Assembly (NCBI RefSeq): GCF_004346925.1
Contig: NZ_CP031167.1
Location: forward strand, 2,624,001 to 2,688,000
Source: Stenotrophomonas sp. ASS1
Lineage (GTDB): Bacteria > Pseudomonadota > Gammaproteobacteria > Xanthomonadales > Xanthomonadaceae
Length of the DNA: 64,000 nucleotides
Direction of reading: 5' to 3'
Of the stretch, positions 16,140 to 25,093 are shown one piece after another; within the stretch, counting starts at the first letter, position 1, and each line of letters starts with the position of its first letter. The translations under genes were made by a program, and so were the position numbers. The notes under the pieces were generated by a model that saw nothing but the letters and a program-made list of their open reading frames with translations, did no database searches and was not told the DNA's origin.

Positions 16140-17333
16140 TTACCTCAAACGCAGCAGCAAGCTGCCACCCGCGCACACCACCGCCAGCCAGGCCACGCCG
16201 TTCCAACCCCACTGCGCCAGCGCCAGGCTGCCCAGCGCACCACCGGCGGCCATGCCGATGAACATGCCCGTGAACAGCAACGCATTGAGCCGGCTGCGTG
16301 CCGGCGGCACCAGTCCGTAGACCAACGTCTGGTGCGCCACCAGCGCCGACTGGAAGCCGAAGTCGAACAGCAGCGCGCTCACCACCAGCAGCGGTAGCAG
16401 CGCAGCGGCCGGCAGCCACGACTCGGTCAACAGCAGGCCAAAGCCCAGCAGCGCTACCGCGATCGCCAGCCGCGCCACGGCGTGGCAACCCAAGCGATCG
16501 GCGAATCGACCCGCAAACGGCGCGGCCAATGCGCCGGCCGCACCGGCAATGCCGAATGCACCCGCTGCGGCACTACCCAGCCCCAACCGTGCATGCAGCA
16601 TCAGCGCGAGGGTTGACCAGAACGCGCTGAAGCCCACCGCCAGCAGCGACTGGCTGGCCACCGCACGGCGCAGCTGTGGCTGCTCCCGCCACAACGCCAG
16701 CAACGAACCCAACAACGCCGGATAGCGCAGTGTGCTGGTCGGTGCGAAGCGCGGCAGCGCACGCGCCATCACCGCTCCCATCGCCGCCACTGATACCGCG
16801 GCCAGCACGAACTGCGTGCGCCAACCCCACGCTTCGGCCACTACGCCACTGACCACCCGTGACAACAGGATGCCGAGCAGCAGGCCGGTCATCACCCGGC
16901 CGACGATCTGGCCGCGCTGCACATCCGGCGCCAGCACCGCTGCAGCCGGCACGATGTCCTGCGCCAGCGTGGCCATCAGCCCGACCAGCAGGCTGGCCAT
17001 CAGCAGGCCCGGCAGGTGGCCAGCCATCGCAGCAGCGCCCAATGCCAACGCCAGCAACGCGGACTTCCACAGGATCAGGTTGCGGCGGTCGAAGCGGTCG
17101 CCCAACGGCGCCAGCAGCAGGATGCCAAGTGCATAGCCGAGCTGGGTCAAGGTCGGTACCAGGCCGGCGGCGCGCTCACCCGCGCCGAGGTCCCGGGCGA
17201 TCAGCCCCAGCATCGGCTGGCTGTAATAGAGCGAAGCGACCGAAAAGCCAGCGCCGGCCGCCATTGCCAGCACCAGCGGGGTGGAGGGTGCGGTCGTGGG
17301 TGCCGCAGCGACGGACAGCGAGCGGGTAGACAT
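16140..17333 (-). CDS. MFS transporter (DHA1-like)
   Basis: A 397-residue inner-membrane protein with 12 predicted helices. Signature loop LAPLGDRFDRRNL between helices 2 and 3; SLYYSQPMLGLIARDLG at the start is typical of YdhP/sugar-efflux-like or uncharacterised drug exporters. Divergent from the LysR gene at 17427 with 93 bp between starts, the classic arrangement of an exporter with its own regulator. Substrate unknown. Confidence 0.85.
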   Translation of the reverse strand: MSTRSLSVAAAPTTAPSTPLVLAMAAGAGFSVASLYYSQPMLGLIARDLGAGERAAGLVPTLTQLGYALGILLLAPLGDRFDRRNLILWKSALLALALGAAAMAGHLPGLLMASLLVGLMATLAQDIVPAAAVLAPDVQRGQIVGRVMTGLLLGILLSRVVSGVVAEAWGWRTQFVLAAVSVAAMGAVMARALPRFAPTSTLRYPALLGSLLALWREQPQLRRAVASQSLLAVGFSAFWSTLALMLHARLGLGSAAAGAFGIAGAAGALAAPFAGRFADRLGCHAVARLAIAVALLGFGLLLTESWLPAAALLPLLVVSALLFDFGFQSALVAHQTLVYGLVPPARSRLNALLFTGMFIGMAAGGALGSLALAQWGWNGVAWLAVVCAGGSLLLRLR

Positions 17334-17426
17334 GGGAGAGTCCGGTGGGGGAAGTGGACGTATCCTGCCGGTATTCGCGAGGCGTCTGTAGTAGGCTTCC
17401 GCACATACACTTCATACGCCACACGC

Positions 17427-18356
17427 ATGAATGACCTCGCCACTGGCGCCGATCGCCTGGATCTGCTGCGCACCTTCCTGCGCATCGTCGATGCCGGCAG
17501 CCTGTCTGCTGCGGCCGTGCAGCTGGGCACCACCCAGCCGACGGTCAGCCGTCGCCTTCAGGCCCTGGAGCGACAGCTCGGCCTGCGCCTGTTGCAGCGC
17601 TCCACACATGGCCTGCAGCTGACCGAGGATGGCCTGCGCTGCCAGCGCCATGCGCAACGCGTGGTCGACGAATGGGAATCGCTGCAGGCCGAACTGCACG
17701 GCGAACCGGAAACGCTGCGCGGACGCCTGCGGGTGATGGTGCCGCACGCCTTCGGCCAGGCGCAGCTGCTGCCGACCATGCTCGCGTTCCTCGCCCAGCA
17801 CCCACAGCTGAGCCTGGAGTGGATCCTGGAAGATCGCCGCCCGGATTTCATCGCGGAAGGCATCGACTGCGCGGTGCGGGTGGGCCCCGTCGACGAACCG
17901 CGCATGGTCGCACTACCGCTCGCCGAAGTGCCGCGCATCGTCGTGGCAGCGCCCTCGTTGGTGGACGCCACAGCAGTCAGTACGCCGGAACAGGCGCAGA
18001 CACTGCCGTGGATCTCGCTGGTCACCTACTACCGCGAACGCCTGCTGCTGCATGACGCACAGGGCCGCGCGCATACGCTGTCGATCAGCCCGCGCCTGCT
18101 CAGCGACAACCTGTTCGTGGTGCAGCAGGCCGCATGTGCGGGGCTGGGCGCAGCGGTGGTCTCGGCCTGGCTGGTGGCCGACGATCTCGCACAAGGGCGG
18201 CTGGTGCAGCTGCTGCCGGACTGGCAGGCGCCGGCACTGCCGGTACACGTGGTGTTTCCCGCCGCGCGCCAGCAGCCGCCGCGGCTGCGCGCCTTCATCG
18301 ATGCGATGAAGGCCGCGCTGCCGCAATTGCATGGAATGCGGCCGGCGCCGCGTTAG
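17427..18356 (+). CDS. LysR-family transcriptional regulator
   Basis: A 309-residue protein. The N-terminal winged helix (LLRTFLRIVDAGSLSAAAVQLGTTQPTVSRRLQALERQLG) is followed by the effector-binding domain (RGRLRVMVPHAFGQAQLLPTM). It belongs to the CrgA-like subgroup. I chose the ATG at 17427 as the domain starts there; the longer frame upstream is antisense to the MFS gene. Probably regulates the divergent exporter. Confidence 0.88.
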   Translation: MNDLATGADRLDLLRTFLRIVDAGSLSAAAVQLGTTQPTVSRRLQALERQLGLRLLQRSTHGLQLTEDGLRCQRHAQRVVDEWESLQAELHGEPETLRGRLRVMVPHAFGQAQLLPTMLAFLAQHPQLSLEWILEDRRPDFIAEGIDCAVRVGPVDEPRMVALPLAEVPRIVVAAPSLVDATAVSTPEQAQTLPWISLVTYYRERLLLHDAQGRAHTLSISPRLLSDNLFVVQQAACAGLGAAVVSAWLVADDLAQGRLVQLLPDWQAPALPVHVVFPAARQQPPRLRAFIDAMKAALPQLHGMRPAPR

Positions 18357-18371
18357 GTCATCGGCCGCATC

Positions 18372-18428
18372 ATCCACGCATGGCGTGGATCTACTGATGG
18401 TACGGGTAGATCCACGCCATGCGTGGAT
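18372..18428. repeat. Pair of inverted SMAG elements
   Basis: Reverse copy 18372-18394 (ends in CTAC) and forward copy 18406-18428 (starts with GTAG), arms ATCCACGC/GCGTGGAT. They sit between the ends of two convergent genes and can fold individually or together. Confidence 0.85.
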
Positions 18429-18445
18429 TCTGCCCCGCCCCGCAA

Positions 18446-19903
18446 TCAGTTGGCCTTGGCCGCCTCGGCATTCCACGCTGCGACCCTGGCCTTGGTGTCG
18501 GCCAGCATCTTGTCCAGCGCGGCGCGGTCATACACGTTGCCGCGCAGGATCACGCTGTCGATCTTTTCGGTGGCAGCAATGTCCTGCAGTGGGTTGGCGG
18601 TCAGCAGTACCAGATCGGCGGCCTTGCCCTGTGCGACACCACCGTAGCGGTCCATCTGGCCGAACCAGGCCGGGCCGGAACGGGTTGCGGCCGACAGCGC
18701 CTGCGGTGCGCTCAGGCCTTCCTTCACGAACAGCTGCAATTCCTGGTGCAGGGCGATGCCCGGGAAGTTGAACGAGTTGAGGAAGCCCGCATCGGTGCCC
18801 GCAATGATCGTCACACCGGCTTCCTGCAGCATCGGCAGCACCGCGGCCACCTGGTGGTACTGCGCGTGGCGCGCTTCGATCTGTGCCGGCGTGGCCTTCG
18901 CCGCGCGGTCCACGCGCCACTGGTAGGTCGCGCGCAGGCCCGGGCCGATGTAGGCCAGGTACGGATCGTTGGCGTGGTCATCCTGGTCAAGGAAATCGAG
19001 GATGCGGCCACCGTTGAGGGTCGGGGTCACAAATACGCCACGCTTGGCGAAATCACGGTAGGCGTGCATCGCCGTGTCACGGTCGAAGCTGGCGTCGAGG
19101 CGGCGGTTGGCTTCGGCGCGGTCGATGCGGCCGGCACCGAAGTCGGCGGCGATCTGCGCTTCGTCCTTGCTGCCTGCCTTGAATGCGTAGTCCAGATGCT
19201 CGATCGAGGCCAGGCCTGCATCGACCGCCTGTTCCACGGTCAGCGCCATCGGAATGTGACCCGAGGCCTTGAACCCGGCCTTGCGCGCAGCACTGGCCGA
19301 GTACAGGAACAGCTCCGGCTTCAGCGTGCTGTCGGTGATCTTCACGAAATCAACCTTGTCGTGCTGCAGGCGGGCGATCGCCTTGTCGGCGTCGGCCTCG
19401 CTGCCCACTTCGATCGTACCCTTCCAGACCGGCTTGATGCCTTCGATCTTCGCGCCCGAACTGAGCAGGCGCGGACCAAACAGCGTGCCCTTGGCGATCT
19501 CGCCGCGCCACTGCAGCACCTGCTCGGGCAGGTCACCGGAACAGTCGCGCACGGTGGTGATGCCGTGCGCGATATATAGCGGCAGCAGCGCCTTGTTCTC
19601 TTCGATCAGCGCCGGGCCACCACCGAAGTGCACGTGCATGTCCCACAGCCCCGGAATCAGGTACTTGCCCTTGGCATCGATCTGGCGGGCCGCGCTCCAC
19701 TGGCTGCGCAGCTGCGCGTCCGGGCCGACGGCGACGATGTCCTCGCCACGGATCACCACGCTCTGCCCCGCCAGGGTGCTGGCGTGCTCGACATTGACCA
19801 CGGTGGCATTGCGGATCAGCAGGTCGGCGCGCTCGGCAGCAGACGCCGACAGCGGCGCCACCGCAAGGAGGATGGCAAGGGACAACGGACGGGAACGGAA
19901 CAT
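18446..19903 (-). CDS. Exported amidohydrolase (imidazolonepropionase-like)
   Basis: A 485-residue protein. Signal peptide (LAILLAVAPLSASA), then LLIRNATVVNVE, LIPGLWDMHVHFGG (metal-binding HxH), VKITDSTLKPEL with the likely metal-bridging Lys, ASGHIPM, IEHLDYA, and AGTDAGFLN with the conserved Asp. This is the periplasmic amidohydrolase group close to Xaa-Pro/Xaa-Arg dipeptidases and imidazolonepropionase-like enzymes; the substrate is unknown. ATG at 19903 has AGGA nine bases upstream; 19912 is an alternative start. It follows the ankyrin gene closely, so an operon is likely. Confidence 0.83.
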   Translation of the reverse strand: MFRSRPLSLAILLAVAPLSASAAERADLLIRNATVVNVEHASTLAGQSVVIRGEDIVAVGPDAQLRSQWSAARQIDAKGKYLIPGLWDMHVHFGGGPALIEENKALLPLYIAHGITTVRDCSGDLPEQVLQWRGEIAKGTLFGPRLLSSGAKIEGIKPVWKGTIEVGSEADADKAIARLQHDKVDFVKITDSTLKPELFLYSASAARKAGFKASGHIPMALTVEQAVDAGLASIEHLDYAFKAGSKDEAQIAADFGAGRIDRAEANRRLDASFDRDTAMHAYRDFAKRGVFVTPTLNGGRILDFLDQDDHANDPYLAYIGPGLRATYQWRVDRAAKATPAQIEARHAQYHQVAAVLPMLQEAGVTIIAGTDAGFLNSFNFPGIALHQELQLFVKEGLSAPQALSAATRSGPAWFGQMDRYGGVAQGKAADLVLLTANPLQDIAATEKIDSVILRGNVYDRAALDKMLADTKARVAAWNAEAAKAN

Positions 19904-19954
19904 GGACAGCATCCTGATGGGCACGCCCAGCGTGCGGGTGGAAGGGGTTTGCAT

Positions 19955-20656
19955 TCAGCGCACCGCGCCGTGCTGGCGCAGCAGGGTTTCAATTCCGGTA
20001 TAGCCGCGCTGGCGCGCGTGCGCCAGCGGCGTTACGCCGTCGCCGTCGGCCAGCTCAGGGTCGGCACCTGCCTCCAGCAGCAGCTGCACGATCTGTACAT
20101 GGCGCGCACCACCGTCACCCAGCAGGATTGCTTCCAGCAGCGCGGTCCAGTGCAGGCGGTTGACATGGTCCACCTCAACACCGGCGCGCAGCAGCGTGCG
20201 CACCGTTGCTACGTGGCCGCGCTCAGCGGCAGGAATCAGTGCGGTGCCGCCATAGCGGTTGGTGCTGCGCAGATCGGCGCCATGCGCCAGGGTCACCGCC
20301 AGGATCTCGTCCAGTCCACGCGCGCCGGCGTACAGGTAGGCGCTGTCCTGCATGGCGTCCTTGGCATTGACGTCGGCGCCGGCTTCGATCAGTTCACGCG
20401 CGGCGTCTACATTGTTGCCATGCGTGGCCAGCAGCAGCGCGGTACGGCCCTGGCCATCACGCGCCTCCAGCGTGGCGCCATCCTCGATCGCCTGTCGCAC
20501 CGCATCGGCATCGCCACGGCTGGCAGCATCGCGCAGGCGGCCATCGACGTCGGCTTTGGACGTTGCGGTGCAGGCCGGGGAGACCATGGCCAGCAGGAAC
20601 AACAGCAGCACGCGCGCGAACGGCGCAGGCCAGCCAGGGGAACGATGGACGCGCAT
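19955..20656 (-). CDS. Ankyrin-repeat exported (possibly lipo-) protein
   Basis: A 233-residue protein. Hydrophobic N-terminus (VLLLFLLAMVSPACT) with Cys at about 29, which could be a weak lipobox. Five or so ankyrin repeats follow, for example DGQGRTALLLATHGNNVDAARELIEAGADVN split over two units, and DGDGVTPLAHARQRG near the end. Bacterial ankyrin proteins mediate protein contacts; periplasmic ones in this group sit beside catalases or hydrolases. Here the downstream neighbour is the amidohydrolase, so they may work together. Confidence 0.8.
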   Translation of the reverse strand: MRVHRSPGWPAPFARVLLLFLLAMVSPACTATSKADVDGRLRDAASRGDADAVRQAIEDGATLEARDGQGRTALLLATHGNNVDAARELIEAGADVNAKDAMQDSAYLYAGARGLDEILAVTLAHGADLRSTNRYGGTALIPAAERGHVATVRTLLRAGVEVDHVNRLHWTALLEAILLGDGGARHVQIVQLLLEAGADPELADGDGVTPLAHARQRGYTGIETLLRQHGAVR

Positions 20657-20778
20657 GACGGTGTCTCCTCATGACCGTCGCCACGGAACGCCGTGCGACG
20701 GTAGCAACAGCCGGGCATTGCCGGCCCCTGCCCTGCATGGTAGAAGTCGGCATTGGTATCCAGAAGTGAAATGTTCAA

Positions 20779-21660
20779 ATGCAAGACAGTGCCAAATCGA
20801 ATAGAACCCTGTTCGAACTGGACCTGCTGCGGGCGCTGGTGATGGTGGCCGACTGCGGCAGCTTCACCACGGCGGCCACGCGCCTGCATTCGACCCAGTC
20901 CACGGTCAGTCAGAAGGTGCGCCGGCTGGAGGAACTGGCCGGGCATCGCCTGCTCGAACGCGGCCACCGCGACGTACACCCCACCGATGCCGGCCACACC
21001 CTGCTCGGCTACGCGCGGCGCATGCTCGACCTGAACGAGGAAATGGCACAGGCGCTGGCCGGCGCCACCGTGGAAACCGCGGTGCGCATCGGTGTGCCCG
21101 AGGACTTCGTCAACGCGCAGACCACACGCATGCTGGCCGCTTTCAGCCGTCGCCACCCGCAGGTGAAGCTGGAGATCAGCAGCGGCCTCAGCCGTGACCT
21201 CGCGCAGGGCTTCGACCACGGCGAGCTGGACCTGGTGCTGGTCAAGCAACGCCGCAACAGCCGCCAGGCGGTGCATTGCCGGCGCGAGCCGATGCACTGG
21301 ATCGACAGCCTGCGCAGCAGCTGCCTGCAGCTGGACCCGCTGCCGCTGGTGACCTTCCCGCCACGCGGGCTGTACCGCGACGAGATGATCCACGCCGTGG
21401 AAGCGCTGGGCCTGCGCTGGCGCATCGCCTTCACCAGTTCGTCGCTGAGTGGCATCCAGGGTGCGGTGGCCGATGGCATCGGCATCAGCCTGCTGCCGCG
21501 CCGCGCGGTCACCCGCGAACACCGCATCATCGATGGCGAGCGCGAGCTGCCGGTGATCGACAACTACGAGATCGGCCTGCTGCATCGCTCCGATGCCGAT
21601 GATGCCGTGCGAGCGCTGGCCAGCGAACTGTGGCGCCAGGTGCAGCGCGAACCGGACTGA
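20779..21660 (+). CDS. LysR-family transcriptional regulator
   Basis: A 293-residue protein. The DNA-binding helix region is LLRALVMVADCGSFTTAATRLHSTQSTVSQKVRRLEELAG, followed by a substrate-binding domain (VRIGVPEDFVNAQTTRML). It is divergent from the ankyrin/amidohydrolase pair with 122 bp between starts, so regulation of that pair is plausible. Confidence 0.88.
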   Translation: MQDSAKSNRTLFELDLLRALVMVADCGSFTTAATRLHSTQSTVSQKVRRLEELAGHRLLERGHRDVHPTDAGHTLLGYARRMLDLNEEMAQALAGATVETAVRIGVPEDFVNAQTTRMLAAFSRRHPQVKLEISSGLSRDLAQGFDHGELDLVLVKQRRNSRQAVHCRREPMHWIDSLRSSCLQLDPLPLVTFPPRGLYRDEMIHAVEALGLRWRIAFTSSSLSGIQGAVADGIGISLLPRRAVTREHRIIDGERELPVIDNYEIGLLHRSDADDAVRALASELWRQVQREPD

Positions 21661-21665
21661 GCACG

Positions 21666-21688
21666 GTAGATCCACGCCATGCGTGGAT
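21666..21688 (+). repeat. SMAG element
   Basis: GTAG head plus ATCCACGC/GCGTGGAT hairpin, 5 bp after the LysR stop codon, in the sense orientation. Confidence 0.85.
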
Positions 21689-21791
21689 GCCTTTCGCGCA
21701 TCAAGCATCGAAACTTGGCCAATCCGGCCGCACGGCGGGCAACATCGCCTCGTAGAGTGCCCGTTGTTTCCGTGCCCCACGGCGCCTCGCC

Positions 21792-22229
21792 ATGTCCGAC
21801 GAAATCCCCACCCGCTTCGATCCCCTGCCCGCTGCACTGCAGACGCATCTGCAGCACCAGCGCTTGCTGATCGCTGCGCGCGTGGCCGCCGGCTTTCCGA
21901 CGTTGCCGGTGCAGTGGCCGCTGGCGGCCACCACGCTGCAGCGCGTGGTCGATGCCGAGCTGATCGACCGCGACGACTGCGATGGCTGGGAAGCACTGGG
22001 CGTGGCGTTCGGTGACACCCTGGCCCAGCGCGTGCCGGGCCTGGCCTGGATGCAGGTCACCGATGCCTGGGGCATCGACGCGGTGCTGCGCTATGCCGAC
22101 AGCAGCCTGCAGATCGGCGCCAGCACGCTGCTGCTCAAGCGCATCGAGCAGGGCGAGCTCATCGACATCGCCCATCTGCTGGCGTGGCTTGAGGAATTTG
22201 TCGCCACCCGCGCCGACGATTACGCCTGA
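21792..22229 (+). CDS. DUF3806 domain protein
   Basis: A 145-residue soluble protein with the DUF3806 pattern: RVVDAELIDRDDCDGWEALG, VAFGDTLAQRVPGLAWMQVTD and LRYADSSLQIGASTLLLKRIE. Function unknown in this family. No signal peptide. The start ATG at 21792 follows GGCGCCTCGCC without a clear Shine-Dalgarno site. Single gene with a SMAG element on each side. Confidence 0.8.
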   Translation: MSDEIPTRFDPLPAALQTHLQHQRLLIAARVAAGFPTLPVQWPLAATTLQRVVDAELIDRDDCDGWEALGVAFGDTLAQRVPGLAWMQVTDAWGIDAVLRYADSSLQIGASTLLLKRIEQGELIDIAHLLAWLEEFVATRADDYA

Positions 22230-22279
22230 AAAGCTGCCGAGCATGGCTCGGCGCAACCGGAACTGGCGTGGCGTCGTGG

Positions 22280-22348
22280 GTAGATCCACGCCATGCGTGG
22301 ATGGAACCACCTCGCGGCCACATTCATCCACGCATGGCCCGGATCTAC
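22280..22348. repeat. Pair of inverted SMAG elements; one supplies a stop codon
   Basis: Forward copy 22280-22302 and reverse copy 22326-22348. The reverse copy's CTAC end overlaps the end of the minus-strand amidohydrolase: its TAG stop codon (22345-22347) is the TAG of the SMAG head. One arm base pair differs from the canonical sequence (GCCCGG for GCGTGG). Confidence 0.85.
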
Positions 22349-23505
22349 AGCCAACGGCCATCAACTACCACGCGTCGCTCCACCGGCACCCCGGCCACAG
22401 CGGCCGGGCCGTGGTCGGCACGCACCGCCACGAAAGTGGCCGGATGCCCTTCCACAAGACCGTACTGCGGCAGCCCGATCACCTGCGCGGCATGGGTGGT
22501 CACCATGTCCAGCGCCAGCATCAGGTCGGCATCGGTATGGAAGCCGGAGCGGTAGCCCAGCAGCATCGCGCGTTGCAACAGGTCGCCGTTGCCATACGGC
22601 CACCAGCAGTCGCGGATGTTGTCGTTCCCGGCGAACACGCGCACACCAGCGTCATGCAACGCGCGCAGCGGCGGGAACGGATGATCGCCCGGCGCGTTGC
22701 TCATGATCGCTACGCTGGCCGTGGCCAGCGCCTCGCCCACCTGCAGCGCGCGCGCCAGCGGCACTTCGCCCAGCGAATAGGCATGGCTGACCGCCACCCG
22801 ACCCTGCAGGCCAGCGGCCCGGGTGCGCGCGGCGATACGCAGCAGCTGGGCCAGGCCGGTTTCGCCAGGCTCATGCAGGTGGATGTCCAGCTGCACGCCA
22901 TAGCGCTCGGCCAGGCCGAACAACAGTGCCAGCTGGCCCTCGGCATCGCCATCGAGCGTGGTCGGATCGATGCCGCCCAGCACGTCCACACCCGCTGCAA
23001 GGGCCTGCTCAAGCACCGCTGCGGTACCCGCGCAGGACATCACCCCGGCCTGCGGGAACGCCACCAGCTGGATGCGCATGATGCCGGCGCAGCGCAGCGC
23101 GGCCTCGCGCACCGCTTCCAGGTGGCCCAGGCCGGTGCTGCCATCGATATCAACATGACAGCGCATCGCCACTGTGCCGAAGCCGCTGCATTGGCGGATC
23201 AGCGCCTCGGCGCGATCGACCATCGGCGCCGCAGCCGCCACTGCCGCCTTTTCCACCGCCAGCCGCTCACGCAGGCTGTTCACCGGCTGATGCGGGTGCC
23301 AACGGTCGCCGACGAAGCTCTTGTCCAAGTGGATGTGGCCATCCACCAACCCCGGCAGCACCGCAAAGCCCTGCAGATCGACGCTTTCCGCCCCTTCAGC
23401 CGGGCCGGTATGGCCGTTGAGCCCGCTGATGCGGCCATCACGGATATGGAAATGCAGTGGCGCGCCGTCGCGGTCGACACCACCGTGGATGAACTGCAGG
23501 GTCAT
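22345..23505 (-). CDS. Cytosine deaminase-like amidohydrolase
   Basis: A 386-residue cytoplasmic enzyme. Metal-binding motif PGLVDGHIHLDKSFVG is the CodA pattern; further motifs are QLDIHLHEPGE, AVSHAYSLG and AGNDNIRDCWWPYGNGDLL, the latter typical of the cytosine deaminase/N-isopropylammelide branch with the catalytic Asp. It probably deaminates a pyrimidine or triazine-like ring, but the substrate cannot be fixed. The start at 23505 has GGGA seven bases upstream. The stop codon is the TAG of a SMAG repeat. Confidence 0.8.
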   Translation of the reverse strand: MTLQFIHGGVDRDGAPLHFHIRDGRISGLNGHTGPAEGAESVDLQGFAVLPGLVDGHIHLDKSFVGDRWHPHQPVNSLRERLAVEKAAVAAAAPMVDRAEALIRQCSGFGTVAMRCHVDIDGSTGLGHLEAVREAALRCAGIMRIQLVAFPQAGVMSCAGTAAVLEQALAAGVDVLGGIDPTTLDGDAEGQLALLFGLAERYGVQLDIHLHEPGETGLAQLLRIAARTRAAGLQGRVAVSHAYSLGEVPLARALQVGEALATASVAIMSNAPGDHPFPPLRALHDAGVRVFAGNDNIRDCWWPYGNGDLLQRAMLLGYRSGFHTDADLMLALDMVTTHAAQVIGLPQYGLVEGHPATFVAVRADHGPAAVAGVPVERRVVVDGRWL

Positions 23506-23688
23506 CGGGAATTCCCGGAAAGCCAAGACTGGCGCCATCCTGCGCCTCGATAGCGCCATCGGCCAACGAAATATCTGGATGGCACGCATTCACCAGAACG
23601 ATGATTCCCCCTGCGACAACCGGTCGCAGCCACGCCGTGCACACCCCTGAACGGGTAACATGGGCGCCTGTTTCCGCTGTGATGCCGC

Positions 23689-24330
23689 ATGGGCCCGTCC
23701 GACCGCCACGATCGTCTCCGCCGCTGGCAGGCCGCGTCCCTGCTTGCCGCCGCTCCGATCGCCAGCCTGTCCGCCACTGATGCTGCGGCCGCTGCGCCGC
23801 TGCAGTCGCCGCCGGGCCAGCAGCGGATCGCCCCGGCTGCGCTGGTCGAGCGCCTGCACCAGCGCGTGCTGTCCGGGCAGAGCGCCACCGCCACGCTGGA
23901 ACACTGGTGCGCCGAGCACGGCCTGGCCGAACAGGCGCGGGTGCGCGCCGTGCGCATACACGGCCAGGACAAGCCTGCCCCCGCCGACGTGCTGCAGGCG
24001 CTGGGCGTGAAGCCGGGTACCGACCTGCGCTATCGCCGCGTGCAGCTGGTCTGCGGCAGCCGCGTGCTGTCCGAGGCCGACAACTGGTACCTGCCTGGTC
24101 ACCTCAGCCCGGCCATGAACCAGGTGCTGGACAGCACCGACGAACCGTTCGGTCGCGTGGTCGGCCCGCTCGGCTTCCAGCGCCAGACCCTGGCTGACCA
24201 GACGTTCTGGCCGCCGCGGGGCGAAGGCGATCACGGCGTGATCCTGGAAGTGCGTGCCCTGCTGCGCGACCGCCAGCAGCAGCCTTTCAGCTACGTCATC
24301 GAGTCGTACCTGCAGCAGACGCTTCCGTAA
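23689..24330 (+). CDS. Chorismate lyase-like (UbiC/UTRA fold) protein
   Basis: A 213-residue protein. An Ala-rich hydrophobic N-terminus (LLAAAPIASLSATDAAAAAP) may be an export signal. The core RYRRVQLVCGSRVLSEADNWYLPGHLSPAMNQVL plus FGRVVGPLGFQRQT resembles chorismate lyase and UTRA ligand-binding domains, and the C-terminus (SYVIESYLQQTL) fits. UbiC itself is cytoplasmic and about 165 residues, so this is probably a paralogue with a different job. Convergent with the lipoprotein gene. Confidence 0.65.
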   Translation: MGPSDRHDRLRRWQAASLLAAAPIASLSATDAAAAAPLQSPPGQQRIAPAALVERLHQRVLSGQSATATLEHWCAEHGLAEQARVRAVRIHGQDKPAPADVLQALGVKPGTDLRYRRVQLVCGSRVLSEADNWYLPGHLSPAMNQVLDSTDEPFGRVVGPLGFQRQTLADQTFWPPRGEGDHGVILEVRALLRDRQQQPFSYVIESYLQQTLP

Positions 24331-24357
24331 CGCGCCGCGGCGCCGGGCATCCGCCGG

Positions 24358-25014
24358 CTACGGGCCCGTGATGGCGTTGGCTGCAGGATCCACCGGGAAC
24401 ACGAAGCGCCCACCACGCTGGTCCCTGCCCCATGTCATCGGCGCCGTGGTCAGACTGTAGACCGGGGCCGCCTTGTCCGTGCCGATCGCCTCGGACCAGG
24501 CACTGAAATCCTCATCGGTACGGCTTCGGATCTCGCCAACACACAGGCTGTAGCCACAGGCGAAAGACACCAGCGTGCCGTCGCTGCCGATGAGCCGGGT
24601 CGCGGCCGTCCTGTAGAGCCGGGTCAGGTCCTGCACTTCCGGGTGGCCAGCCGCATCGCGCTCGAACTGGCTGATCGCCTGCGCGAAAGCCTTGTCGGAA
24701 CCCAGCAGCGCCTCGCTCTTCTGCACGGACACCGCACCCTCGCTCAGCAGCATCCGCTCGCCCTCGAGGAAGTGCCCCTCCGGTTGCGCGAGCCCAGCGG
24801 CCGCCGTCGTGGCACTCGATGCCGTTGCCGCGCGCGATGGCCCAGCGTGCTCCGCTGGCTGCGCGTGAGACTGCGCAGGCGCGGCATTGGCCACCTCCGC
24901 GGCATCCTCCACGCTGGCCGCCTGCCTGCCACTGCAACCTGCAATGGCCACCACTGCAATCACACTCCACACCCTGAATCCGTGCGCATCCTCCTCCGGG
25001 TAGCGCCACAGCAT
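24358..25014 (-). CDS. Hypothetical lipoprotein
   Basis: Up to 218 residues. A lipobox VAIAGC follows the hydrophobic SVIAVVAIA, so the mature protein is probably a lipoprotein. An Ala-rich linker (about 50 residues) precedes a folded domain with FERDAAGHPEVQDLTRLYR, VSFACGYSLCVGEIRS and MTWGRDQRGGRFVFPVDP. I do not recognise a family. The start is uncertain: ATG at 25014 gives an unusually long leader; a GTG at 24972 would give a more typical lipoprotein signal. Confidence 0.65.
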   Translation of the reverse strand: MLWRYPEEDAHGFRVWSVIAVVAIAGCSGRQAASVEDAAEVANAAPAQSHAQPAEHAGPSRAATASSATTAAAGLAQPEGHFLEGERMLLSEGAVSVQKSEALLGSDKAFAQAISQFERDAAGHPEVQDLTRLYRTAATRLIGSDGTLVSFACGYSLCVGEIRSRTDEDFSAWSEAIGTDKAAPVYSLTTAPMTWGRDQRGGRFVFPVDPAANAITGP

Positions 25015-25052
25015 GCCACGCGCGCAGCGGCAACACGGGTGCACTGCACAAA

Positions 25053-25074
25053 GAAAAGCCCAGCAATGCTGGGC
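25053..25074 (-). terminator. Intrinsic terminator of the TonB receptor gene
   Basis: On the minus strand: GCCCAGC-ATT-GCTGGGC (25058-25074) followed by TTTTCTTT. It begins 20 bp after the receptor's stop codon, and is the clearest Rho-independent terminator in the window. Confidence 0.85.
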
Positions 25075-25093
25075 CTTTCGTTCGCCTGCGGAA

